Assembly (NCBI RefSeq): GCF_025574465.1
Contig: NZ_JAOBPP010000021.1
Location: 868,001 to 932,000, forward strand
Direction of reading: 5' to 3'
From: Kordiimonas aestuarii
GTDB taxonomy: Bacteria > Pseudomonadota > Alphaproteobacteria > Sphingomonadales > Kordiimonadaceae
Length of the DNA: 64,000 bases
Notes under the pieces: model-generated
The model's input: the letters and a program-made list of their open reading frames with translations, nothing else
Told to the model about the DNA's origin: nothing
Database searches by the model: none
Shown: positions 43,259 through 51,194 of the stretch, in pieces
Layout: every line of letters starts with the position of its first letter
How positions within the stretch are numbered: position 1 is the first letter of the stretch
Position numbers and translations under genes: made by a program

Positions 43259-43757
43259 GGGGCTGCTCCGTGCTCGGCGCCGTTGCAGGCAGGAAAAAAC
43301 GTTCAATGGCAAAAAGGCAGATCAGGGCTCCCCCCAGCATGAAGGGGATGAAATAGATACCGGTCGGGAGGGCTGCCCCGGCAACCTTGATGCCCCATGT
43401 CTCTGCCGCCATGATGGCCGACCAGATGGTGAGGATGATGCCAATGAAGGCGCACACAATGCGCGCAATGGCTTCAAGGCGGGGCCGCCAGACCTCGTTT
43501 GCAGCCTCTACCAGCAAGAGGAAGCGAAAATGTGCCTCACTCCGGATGCCGACGGCAGCGCCTAGCATCAGGGCGAATTTAAGCATCAAAAGTGCTACCG
43601 GTTCGGTCCAGCTTGGCGAATCATTGAGCGCATAGCGGCCAATCACCTGCCAGACTTCCACCAGTACCAATGCCACAAGGGAACTGCAGGAGCCTATCAG
43701 CGCCAGCAGCGCCAGTATTCTGAAGGGGCCGTGCTCCAGCCCGTCACTATCGGTCAT
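43248..43757 (-). CDS. TRAP transporter small permease (DctQ family)
   Basis: 169 aa with four transmembrane helices and the DctQ pattern VIGRYALNDSPSWTEPVALL. GGGAGG lies before ATG 43757. It helps dock the periplasmic binding protein onto the large subunit. Confidence 0.92.
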   Translation of the reverse strand: MTDSDGLEHGPFRILALLALIGSCSSLVALVLVEVWQVIGRYALNDSPSWTEPVALLMLKFALMLGAAVGIRSEAHFRFLLLVEAANEVWRPRLEAIARIVCAFIGIILTIWSAIMAAETWGIKVAGAALPTGIYFIPFMLGGALICLFAIERFFLPATAPSTEQPHGH

Positions 43758-43813
43758 TCATCCCTCCCCAGGGGTTGTCGTCATGCCCGTTGCCAGGCAG
43801 CGCACAATCAGCC

Positions 43814-44806
43814 TCAGGCCTGTGCACGAATTGCGTCATATAGCCGGCGAATTTCCGGGTCCCTCAGGTACCTGTCCAGAAGTGGCTCGTTGGCTTTGCG
43901 GAAAGCGCCCTTGTCGACAGCGTTCACTTTGGCGCCGGCGGCCAGAACAATCTCCCGGGACTTGCCAACTGCTGCGTCCCAGTGCTGGCGCATGACCGGT
44001 ACAGAACGTTTGGCGGCCTCAATCATGAAGCCGCTCTCCTCCGCGCCCAACGCGTCTGCAACCTTCTTCGACATCAGCAAAATATCCGGCGCGAAGGAGT
44101 GCTCTGTTTCGGACCAGTAATTGGCAATCTTGTATTGTTGGCTGGTCTGGAAGCTGGGCCAGTTGTTCTCCGCGCCGTCAATCAGATGCGTTTGCAGGCT
44201 GGAGAATACCTCGCCATAAGAAAGGGGTGTCGGGTTTGCGCCCAGCGCGGCCACGGTTTCGATAAAGATGTCAGATTGCGGCACCCTCAGCTTGAGGCCA
44301 TGCAGGTCCTCGGGCGTCTCGATCGGGTGCCGGGTGTTATAAAAATTCCGCGAGCCGGAATCGTAAATCGCGAGGCCAATAAGGCCGATGGCGCGACAGG
44401 CGGCGAGGATCTCTTCACCCACCGGGCCATCAAATACCCGGCGCATATGTTCGGTCGAATCAAACACATAAGGCAGCGACAATATCCGCGTTGCCGGCAC
44501 CGCGTTATTGAGCGCCGAGCTGTGCACCCGTGTACAGGCCAGCGCACCAACGCGGGCAAGCTGGAGGGTGTCTTTCTCACGGCCCAGTTGCCCCGAATGA
44601 TACACGGTCATGCCAAGGCGGCCCCTGAAGGCCTGCATCAGCTCGCCGTTCATCCATTGCATTGCCTTGACGGTCGGGAAGTCATGCACATGCACTTCCG
44701 CAACGCGAAGGGTTTGTTCCACGGCTGCGGCACGTGCAAGGCCGGAGAAGGCTGGCAGGGCTGCGGTGGCGGCAAGGCTTGTGAGCAAATGACGTCTGTT
44801 CAACAT
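43814..44806 (-). CDS. TRAP transporter substrate-binding protein (DctP family)
   Basis: 330 aa; signal MLNRRHLLTSLAATAALPAF with a Tat-like RR. DctP features: SGQLGREKD, LPYVFDSTEHM, DLHGLKLRVPQSDIF with the conserved carboxylate-binding Arg, and DGAENNWPSF. Homologues bind uronates such as galacturonate or glucuronate. Hydratase and permease genes flank it. The ATG at 44806 is preferred to a GTG at 44827, because AAGGAG lies between them. Confidence 0.92.
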   Translation of the reverse strand: MLNRRHLLTSLAATAALPAFSGLARAAAVEQTLRVAEVHVHDFPTVKAMQWMNGELMQAFRGRLGMTVYHSGQLGREKDTLQLARVGALACTRVHSSALNNAVPATRILSLPYVFDSTEHMRRVFDGPVGEEILAACRAIGLIGLAIYDSGSRNFYNTRHPIETPEDLHGLKLRVPQSDIFIETVAALGANPTPLSYGEVFSSLQTHLIDGAENNWPSFQTSQQYKIANYWSETEHSFAPDILLMSKKVADALGAEESGFMIEAAKRSVPVMRQHWDAAVGKSREIVLAAGAKVNAVDKGAFRKANEPLLDRYLRDPEIRRLYDAIRAQA

Positions 44807-44823
44807 GGTGACACGGTCTCCTT

Positions 44824-45663
44824 TCACGCGGTGAAGGCATCCGGGAAGGCTTCACGCTCCGGACCACCTTTGACGGCTGAGCAGAAAATGTCACCATCTT
44901 TACCAAAACTGATACGCGAGTGCTGGCCGGGCAGGATATCATGCACGCCGGTAATTGCACCGCTGGAGACGAGGCATCCAGCTTTGAGTGGCATGCCGCG
45001 TCTTGCTGACAACTCCAGAAGGAAACGCACCGATTCGAACGGTCCGCCGGGGAGGCCGCCCGCGTTGCCGGTGGCAATGCTTTTGTCTTCGATGTAGGTT
45101 TCGGCCCGCCAGTCTTCAAACGTGCGGGTTTGCCAGCCTTGAAGTTCAGGGCCGACAATCAGGCTCGCATTGTTGCCGAAGTCTGACACGATGACCCGCG
45201 GCCCAAGCTGGTTGATGATGGCAAGCGGGCTGCTGGCGATCTCCACACCGGTATAAACGGCGGAGACGGCGGCACGCGCTTCTTCCCTGCTCCATGTGGT
45301 TTTATCGGCCGGAGTATCCGCGCCAATCTCCAGCACAAACTCGGCCTCGACGGCACCAAAGCCGCCATCGAAAATAGGGAAGGTGGTGGCCTCTGCGTCC
45401 GCGTGCCAGATGTGGCGCTTGAAGATGGGGCCTGCCAGCCGGTCGACACCAAATTCGCGCGCCAGCGGTTCGCCGATACGGCCCACTTTCCAGCCGCCAA
45501 TTGCATCCTGCCACAAGTCGATGGCGGCATCCTGAATTTTGTAGGCTTCGGTCAGGTCTGCCGGAACGGCGCCAGGAAAGTCCGCTAGCGCCGACCCTTT
45601 GGCGCGTGCTGATACAAAAGCGCGGGCAATGCCACCCGCGGATGGGTGTTTGATACTGTTCAT
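44824..45663 (-). CDS. 2-keto-4-pentenoate hydratase / fumarylacetoacetate-hydrolase-fold enzyme
   Basis: 279 aa. The pattern GGWKVGRIGEPLAREFG, AEFVLEIG (metal-binding Glu pair) and GGLPGGPFESV is that of MhpD-type hydratases. Such enzymes act on 2-oxo acids. First gene of the TRAP operon and divergent from the pectate lyase, with two LacI sites between. A role in 2-keto-3-deoxy sugar acid metabolism is inferred, not shown. The next gene begins within about 20 bp. Confidence 0.82.
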   Translation of the reverse strand: MNSIKHPSAGGIARAFVSARAKGSALADFPGAVPADLTEAYKIQDAAIDLWQDAIGGWKVGRIGEPLAREFGVDRLAGPIFKRHIWHADAEATTFPIFDGGFGAVEAEFVLEIGADTPADKTTWSREEARAAVSAVYTGVEIASSPLAIINQLGPRVIVSDFGNNASLIVGPELQGWQTRTFEDWRAETYIEDKSIATGNAGGLPGGPFESVRFLLELSARRGMPLKAGCLVSSGAITGVHDILPGQHSRISFGKDGDIFCSAVKGGPEREAFPDAFTA

Positions 45664-45706
45664 ATGGTCTTCCCTGTCCCCACAAACACAATCTGAATAA
45701 AAACTA

Positions 45707-45722
45707 TGGTAACCGGTGTCAT
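45707..45722. promoter_or_regulatory. LacI-type operator, TRAP operon side
   Basis: TGGTAACCGGTGTCAT: perfect right half GGTGTCAT, left half shared in type with the kduI site (GGTTACC). It lies 44 bp from the hydratase start. Confidence 0.75.
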
Positions 45723-45785
45723 TTTTTGGTTAAGCTATACGCAAGGTCATATTCCTCGCTTCCCACGAGGCAGGAGAAACGCTAT

Positions 45786-45801
45786 AGGAAACCGGTGTCA
45801 T
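45786..45801. promoter_or_regulatory. LacI-type operator, pectate lyase side
   Basis: AGGAAACCGGTGTCAT: perfect right half. Its centre is 79 bp from the preceding site, so both may cooperate over the divergent promoters. Confidence 0.7.
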
Positions 45802-45880
45802 TTGCAAATGTTATTGGTTCCTGTTTTTAGTTTACGTCCCGAAGATCAAATCAAGCGGGACGAAAAAGGGGAGAAATTCT

Positions 45881-47251
45881 ATGAAGTTGCGACCTATATC
45901 GTTTATGCGGACGCTTGTCGCGGTCTGTATTTTGGGCGCATTTGGCCTCGCGGGCCCGTTTTCCGCTGTATTTGCGAATGAGCAGGCATCGGCCATGCTT
46001 GCCTTCCCGGGCGCGGAAGGATGGGCAAAACACACGCCAGGTGGCCGTGGTGGCAAGATTATCAAGGTTACAAACCTGAAGGCCGATGGTCCAGGTTCCC
46101 TGGTGGCGGCGCTTGGCGCGGCGGGACCACGCATTGTGGTGTTTGAAGTTGGCGGGGTGATCGACCTCGGCGCGACGGAATTCAAGATCACATCACCTTT
46201 TGTAACCATTGCGGGCCAGACGGCACCGTCGCCGGGCATTACGATCATCCGAGGCGGGTTGACCATCGCAACCCATGATGTGGTTCTGCAACACCTGCGC
46301 ATTCGCCCTGGCGAAGGCGGCCATGCCAAACGCAGCGGCCACGACATTGACGCCGTCACAACGACGGCGGGGGCCTATAATGTGATTGTTGACCATTGCT
46401 CGCTGACTTGGGCGACTGACGAAAACATGTCGGCTTCCGGGCCCCGATTCACAGGGGACAGTCTGGAAGACTGGCACAAAGGCACGTCACACAAGATCAC
46501 CTTCAGCCATAATCTCGTCGCTGAAGGGTTGTCGCATTCTACTCATGCGAAGGGGGAGCACTCCAAGGGCTCGCTGATCCACGATAACGTCAGCGACATT
46601 CTGATATACGCGAACCTTTATGCACACAACTATGAGCGCAATCCGCTTTTCAAGGGTGGTGTGCGCGGTGCGGTGGTGAACAATTTCATCTACAACCCGG
46701 GCCAGCGCGGCATCCACTATAACCTTCAGGGGCTTGAGTGGGGCAAGGTTGCGCCGGTGAACGGCCATCTCACGGCTGTCGGTAACGTGCTGCGCGCGGG
46801 GCCTGATACACCAACGCCTTCTTCCTTTCTGATGATCGGCGGTGTGGGCGACCTTGACTACTACAGCAAGGACAATGTGGCCGTTGACCGTATTGGCGAG
46901 CCTATTCAGGAAGTCGGTCACTATACCGTTGGCGGTGGCAAGGTCTTAAAGGCGAAAAAGCCGCTTGATTGGCCTGCAGGCCTTAAGGCCAAATCGTCTG
47001 GTGAGGTGGAGACATGGGTACTGGCAACCGTGGGCGCACGTCCGTGGGACCGCGATTATAATGACACCCGCATCCTCGCCGATGTTGCCGAAGGTCGCGG
47101 TGAAATCATCGACAGCGAGCAGGAAGTGGGCGGTTATCCGCAGATGAAGGAAACCCATCGTACGTTCGACGCTGAGCTGTGGAACCTGCAGGACATGACA
47201 CCGCGTTCCGCTGAGGCGCTCGATAGCGGCTCCAAGGCCAAGGGCACTTAG
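45881..47251 (+). CDS. Secreted pectate lyase-like right-handed beta-helix protein
   Basis: 456 aa with a signal peptide (TLVAVCILGAFGLAGPFSAV). FPGAEGWAKHTPGGRGGKI is the characteristic start of bacterial PL1-like pectate lyases; FVTIAGQTAPSPGITI, IVDHCSLTWATDEN and HKITFSHNLVAEGL form the helix coils. It should cleave polygalacturonate by beta-elimination to 4,5-unsaturated oligomers, feeding KduI/KduD/KdgK. GGGGAG precedes the ATG. I cannot place the Ca2+ Asp and catalytic Arg with certainty. Confidence 0.9.
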   Translation: MKLRPISFMRTLVAVCILGAFGLAGPFSAVFANEQASAMLAFPGAEGWAKHTPGGRGGKIIKVTNLKADGPGSLVAALGAAGPRIVVFEVGGVIDLGATEFKITSPFVTIAGQTAPSPGITIIRGGLTIATHDVVLQHLRIRPGEGGHAKRSGHDIDAVTTTAGAYNVIVDHCSLTWATDENMSASGPRFTGDSLEDWHKGTSHKITFSHNLVAEGLSHSTHAKGEHSKGSLIHDNVSDILIYANLYAHNYERNPLFKGGVRGAVVNNFIYNPGQRGIHYNLQGLEWGKVAPVNGHLTAVGNVLRAGPDTPTPSSFLMIGGVGDLDYYSKDNVAVDRIGEPIQEVGHYTVGGGKVLKAKKPLDWPAGLKAKSSGEVETWVLATVGARPWDRDYNDTRILADVAEGRGEIIDSEQEVGGYPQMKETHRTFDAELWNLQDMTPRSAEALDSGSKAKGT

Positions 47252-47332
47252 GAGCGGAAAATTAGGGGCTGGTGTCGCGCGGATGTGCGCACTAAGCTCC
47301 CGGAAATTAAAGAAGGGCTGGGATGGGCCTGT

Positions 47333-47350
47333 CGCGGCGTTCGCGCCGCG
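47333..47350 (+). promoter_or_regulatory. GC-rich UUCG hairpin in the lacI leader
   Basis: CGCGGCG-TTCG-CGCCGCG is a very stable 7-bp stem with a UUCG tetraloop, 6 bp before the GGGGAAGG ribosome site of the LacI gene. It may separate lacI expression from pectate-lyase read-through or limit its translation. Confidence 0.55.
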
Positions 47351-47372
47351 GCGAACTAGGGGAAGGTAAACA

Positions 47373-48389
47373 GTGAAAACCAAACTGACGATCAACGACA
47401 TCGCCAGGCTTGCGAATGTATCGAAGAAGACCGTGTCGCGGGTGATTAACGAATCGCCGCGTGTACGATCTGAAACGCGGGAGCGTATCAAGGCGATCAT
47501 CGCGGAGCATGACTTCTCGCCGGATTTGCAGGCGCGGGCGCTTGCGTTCCGCCGCTCCTTCCTTGTCGCGATGATCTACGACAACCCCAGCCCGCAGTAT
47601 GTGGTGAACATGCAGCGTGGCATCCTTGACACGCTTGAGGACACCTCCTTCCAACTGGTGGTGCGCCCCTGTGACAGGAATGCTCCGCGCTTTTATGAAG
47701 CCATGCAGGCGTTTCTTGAGCAGCAGCGCCTGTTTGGCGCCATTCTGCCGCCATCGGTATCCGAGGATGAAAAAGTCACCGAACTGTTGCGCTCGGTGAA
47801 CTGTCCTTATGTGCGCATTGCCTCGGTAGTGCTGGATGAACCGGACCGCATGATCTGGACGCATGACGCCGAGGGTGCAGCGCAAGCCGCGCGTCATATC
47901 GCCAAGCTTGGTCATACGCGTATCGCCCATATCCGCGGGCCCGACATGTTCCGTTCCTCGCATGAGCGACTGCGCGGGTTTGAGCTGGGTCTTGCGGAAC
48001 ATGACCTCACGCTCGCCCCGGATATGGTTGTTGAGGGGGGCTACACCTTCGATTCGGGGGTGGAATGTGCACGGCTTCTGCTCGCCAAGCCAGACCGCCC
48101 GACGGCCATTTTTGCCGGTAACGATGAAATGGCGCTGGGTATTTATCAAGCCGCGCGCGAGATGAAGCTCAGGGTGCCGTATGACATTTCTGTCGTCGGT
48201 TTTGATGATACGCCGATTGCCTCGCGCATCTCCCCGACACTCACCACCGTGCAATTGCCGATCCGCGAGATGGGCAAGTCTGCGGCAGAGATGTTGCTGG
48301 CACCGCCTGACGCGCCGAAGCCGACAGAGCCTATCAGTTTCATGCCCAAAATAGTGGTACGGGAATCAACGGCCAAACTGGCAAAATAA
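47373..48389 (+). CDS. LacI-family regulator of the pectin locus
   Basis: 338 aa. N-terminal LacI HTH (INDIARLANVSKKTVSRVIN) with hinge helix, then a periplasmic-binding-like sensor domain (about 60-335). GTG start with GGGAAGG upstream. Gene position in the middle of the locus and six matching palindromes in front of its operons identify it as the local regulator. The inducer is probably a late product such as 2-keto-3-deoxygluconate, in line with other pectin LacI regulators. Confidence 0.92.
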   Translation: MKTKLTINDIARLANVSKKTVSRVINESPRVRSETRERIKAIIAEHDFSPDLQARALAFRRSFLVAMIYDNPSPQYVVNMQRGILDTLEDTSFQLVVRPCDRNAPRFYEAMQAFLEQQRLFGAILPPSVSEDEKVTELLRSVNCPYVRIASVVLDEPDRMIWTHDAEGAAQAARHIAKLGHTRIAHIRGPDMFRSSHERLRGFELGLAEHDLTLAPDMVVEGGYTFDSGVECARLLLAKPDRPTAIFAGNDEMALGIYQAAREMKLRVPYDISVVGFDDTPIASRISPTLTTVQLPIREMGKSAAEMLLAPPDAPKPTEPISFMPKIVVRESTAKLAK

Positions 48390-48439
48390 GCTGAGAATTC
48401 ATTTGCACCCCATGCACTGACGATATATGTTTCCACAAA

Positions 48440-48455
48440 ATGACACCGGTTACCT
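48440..48455. promoter_or_regulatory. LacI-type operator before kduI
   Basis: ATGACACCGGTTACCT: perfect left half, and right half of the same variant as at 45707. It lies 61 bp upstream of the kduI start, suited to repression of the kduI-kduD-kdgK operon. Confidence 0.75.
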
Positions 48456-48515
48456 TTTTCGGGACAAGCCGACTGGGAGCGCGAGCACAAGCGCAAAAGA
48501 TCAAAGGAGAAGAGC

Positions 48516-49358
48516 ATGTTTGAAAAGACGTATCAGGCGACCCATCCGGTGATGATGGACGGCGCCAGCAATGATGAACTCAGGGAACGCTACCTTGTGA
48601 CCGGCATGTTCAAGGCGGATGAGGTCAGCCTCAATTATTCGCACAATGAGCGATTTGTCATCGGTGGTGCGGCACCTGTTTCGAAAGCAGTGAAGCTGCC
48701 TGAGCAAACCGAGCCGGTTGCGGGCAAGCCCTTCCTTGAGCGCCGTGAACTGGGCGCTGTCAATGTGGGCGGCGGCGCGGGCCGCATCACCGTTGACGGT
48801 AAAGCCTATGACATGGCGCCGCGTGACGGGCTTTATATTCCGATGGGGTCGAAGGATGTAGTGTTTGAAAGCACCGACAAAAGCAACCCGGCAAAATTCT
48901 ATCTCGCATCCACCCCTGCGCACACCCGTTTTGATATCGTGAAAATCTCTATCGACAAGGCGGTCCCGCTTGAGCGTGGCTCCCTGGAGACGTCGAACGA
49001 GCGCACGATCTACCAGTATATCGTGCCAGACACCTGCAAATCCTGCCAGTTGCTTCTTGGTCTCACCATCCTCAATACCGGCAGTGTGTGGAACACCATG
49101 CCGCCGCACCTGCATGACCGCCGGTCGGAGATTTATTTTTACTTCGATCTTTCGGGCGAGGACCGTGTATTCCACTTTATGGGCGAGCCTGACAAGGCAC
49201 GTCATATCGTGGTGGAGAATGAGGAAGCTGTTATCTCCCCGCCTTGGTCGATCCATATGGGGTCGGGCACGCAGAACTATGCTTTTATCTGGGCGATGGG
49301 CGGTGAAAACCTCGATTACACCGACATGCATGTACTTGACATCTGCCAGCTGAAATAG
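48516..49358 (+). CDS. kduI: 5-dehydro-4-deoxy-D-glucuronate isomerase
   Basis: 280 aa cupin-type enzyme, family-typical length. The zinc site is in NTMPPHLHDRRSEIYFYFDL (HxH and Glu) and the later GSGTQNYAFIWAMGGEN completes the signature. It isomerises 4-deoxy-L-threo-5-hexosulose uronate from unsaturated galacturonate to 3-deoxy-D-glycero-2,5-hexodiulosonate. AAGGAGAAG precedes the ATG. First of the kduI-kduD-kdgK genes. Confidence 0.97.
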   Translation: MFEKTYQATHPVMMDGASNDELRERYLVTGMFKADEVSLNYSHNERFVIGGAAPVSKAVKLPEQTEPVAGKPFLERRELGAVNVGGGAGRITVDGKAYDMAPRDGLYIPMGSKDVVFESTDKSNPAKFYLASTPAHTRFDIVKISIDKAVPLERGSLETSNERTIYQYIVPDTCKSCQLLLGLTILNTGSVWNTMPPHLHDRRSEIYFYFDLSGEDRVFHFMGEPDKARHIVVENEEAVISPPWSIHMGSGTQNYAFIWAMGGENLDYTDMHVLDICQLK

Positions 49359-49363
49359 GGGCG

Positions 49364-50128
49364 ATGACCATGAGCACATTGTTTGATCTGACGGGTAAGG
49401 TGGCGCTGGTAACCGGCGCCAACACCGGCCTTGGACAGGCGCTCGCGGTGGGGCTTGCGCAGGCCGGTGCTGACATTGCCGCCGTGGGTCGTAGCACGCC
49501 GGATGACACCAAAGCCGACGTTGAAGCGCTGGGCCGCAAGTTCCATTTCATCAAGGCTGACCTAGGGAACGCCGGTGTCTCTGGCGATGTGGTGGACGCC
49601 GCCGTCAAGGAATTCGGCACCGTCGATATCCTGGTGAACAACGCGGGCACCATCATGCGTAATGACGCGCTTGACTTCACGGAAGCTGAGTGGGACACGG
49701 TGATGAACGTCAACCTCAAAACCGCGTTTTTCCTCTCCCAGGCCTTCGCGCGCCACGTAACCGGCGTGGGCAAGGGCGGCAGCATCATCAATATCGCCTC
49801 CATGCTCTCCTTCCAGGGCGGAATACGTGTGGCGTCCTACACCGCATCCAAAAGCGGTGTCGCGGGGCTGACGAAACTGCTGGCGAACGAATGGGCGGCG
49901 AAGGGCATCAATGTGAACGCCATCGCACCCGGTTATTTTGCCACCAATAACACCAAAGCCCTGCGGGCGGACGAAAAACGCAACGCGGAAATCCTTGGCC
50001 GCATCCCGGCGGGCCGCTGGGGCAAGCCATCTGATCTGGCGGGCGCTGCGGTGTTCCTGTCGTCTGAAGCCGGTGCCTATGTGCACGGCGCTGTCATCCC
50101 GGTTGATGGCGGATGGCTTGCACGCTAG
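49364..50128 (+). CDS. kduD: 2-dehydro-3-deoxy-D-gluconate 5-dehydrogenase
   Basis: 254-aa short-chain dehydrogenase: TGANTGLGQALA cofactor site, NNAG, catalytic Ser in NIASMLSF and Tyr/Lys in YTASKSG. KduD reduces the KduI product to 2-keto-3-deoxygluconate. 5 bp after kduI. The ATG at 49370 is an equally good start given the GGGG spacing. Confidence 0.94.
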   Translation: MTMSTLFDLTGKVALVTGANTGLGQALAVGLAQAGADIAAVGRSTPDDTKADVEALGRKFHFIKADLGNAGVSGDVVDAAVKEFGTVDILVNNAGTIMRNDALDFTEAEWDTVMNVNLKTAFFLSQAFARHVTGVGKGGSIINIASMLSFQGGIRVASYTASKSGVAGLTKLLANEWAAKGINVNAIAPGYFATNNTKALRADEKRNAEILGRIPAGRWGKPSDLAGAAVFLSSEAGAYVHGAVIPVDGGWLAR

Positions 50129-50139
50129 GAGCATTAGCC

Positions 50140-51150
50140 ATGGCCGGTCGTATCGCATTTTTTGGTGAACTGCTCATGCGCCTCTCCACGCCGGGGCGGC
50201 AGCTTCTGCTGCAGTCCCCGTCCCTGGACGCTTTCGTGGGCGGCGCGGAAGCCAATGTCGCGATCGGTCTTGCGCATCTTGGGCACAAAACCCGCATGAT
50301 CAGCGCGGTGCCGGGCAGTTCGCTCGGCCGCGCCGTGGTTGGTGAGGTCCAGAAACACGGCACTGACTGTTCGACCGTGCTCGGCCTGCCTGGCCGTATG
50401 GGCCTCTACTTTCTTACCCCCGGGGCGGGCCTGCGCGCTTCTGAGGTCATTTACGACCGCGCAGGCTCAAGCTTCGCGGCCGCGGCGCCCGAGAGCTGGG
50501 ATTGGCCCGCACTTCTTGACGGTTGCAGCCATTTGCACCTCTCCGGCATCACACCGGCCCTCGGATCCGGTGCCGCCAAGGCCGCGATTGCAGCCGCGGA
50601 ATATGCGCGCGCAAACGGCATCAAGATTTCCTTTGACGGCAACTACCGCGCCCGGCTTTGGGAAGCGTGGGACAGTAACCCGCGCGAAGTGCTGAATGTG
50701 CTGGTGGGATTGACCGATATTTTCATCGGTAATCACCGCGATATGTCATTGCTGCTGGACCGCGAATTCTCCGGCGAAGGCCCGGCGCTCCGCCGCGCGG
50801 CGGCGGAAGCCGCTTTTGACGCTTTCCCGAACCTGAGCTTGATGGCATCAACCGCACGCCATATTGACGATGCCGACCATCACCGTATCGCCGCCCGCGT
50901 TGACCTGCCTGATCATTTTGCCCAGACGGATGAGGTCGTCGTCTCCGGCATTGTGGACCGTATCGGCACCGGCGACGCTTTTGCCGCCGGCGTGCTGCAC
51001 GGTGTGCTGATAGGCGCGTCACTTGAAGATACGGCAGAGATGGGCCTCGCGCTTGCCTGCCTCAAACACAGCCTGCCGGGGGACGCGGGCATGTTCACCA
51101 CCGGTGACATTGAAGCATTCAAGGAAGGTATCTCTGACGTTCGCCGCTAG
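50140..51150 (+). CDS. kdgK: 2-dehydro-3-deoxygluconokinase (PfkB family)
   Basis: 336 aa. PfkB signatures: FVGGAEANVAIGLAHLG at the N-terminus and IGTGDAFAAGVLHG with the catalytic Asp at the C-terminus. It phosphorylates KDG to KDPG; the KDPG aldolase that must follow is not in this window. TAGGAG lies before ATG 50140, 11 bp after kduD. Confidence 0.93.
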   Translation: MAGRIAFFGELLMRLSTPGRQLLLQSPSLDAFVGGAEANVAIGLAHLGHKTRMISAVPGSSLGRAVVGEVQKHGTDCSTVLGLPGRMGLYFLTPGAGLRASEVIYDRAGSSFAAAAPESWDWPALLDGCSHLHLSGITPALGSGAAKAAIAAAEYARANGIKISFDGNYRARLWEAWDSNPREVLNVLVGLTDIFIGNHRDMSLLLDREFSGEGPALRRAAAEAAFDAFPNLSLMASTARHIDDADHHRIAARVDLPDHFAQTDEVVVSGIVDRIGTGDAFAAGVLHGVLIGASLEDTAEMGLALACLKHSLPGDAGMFTTGDIEAFKEGISDVRR

Positions 51151-51194
51151 AGCGTCACAGTTTTGAATTCACCGCATTTTGGGAGGGATGCACC

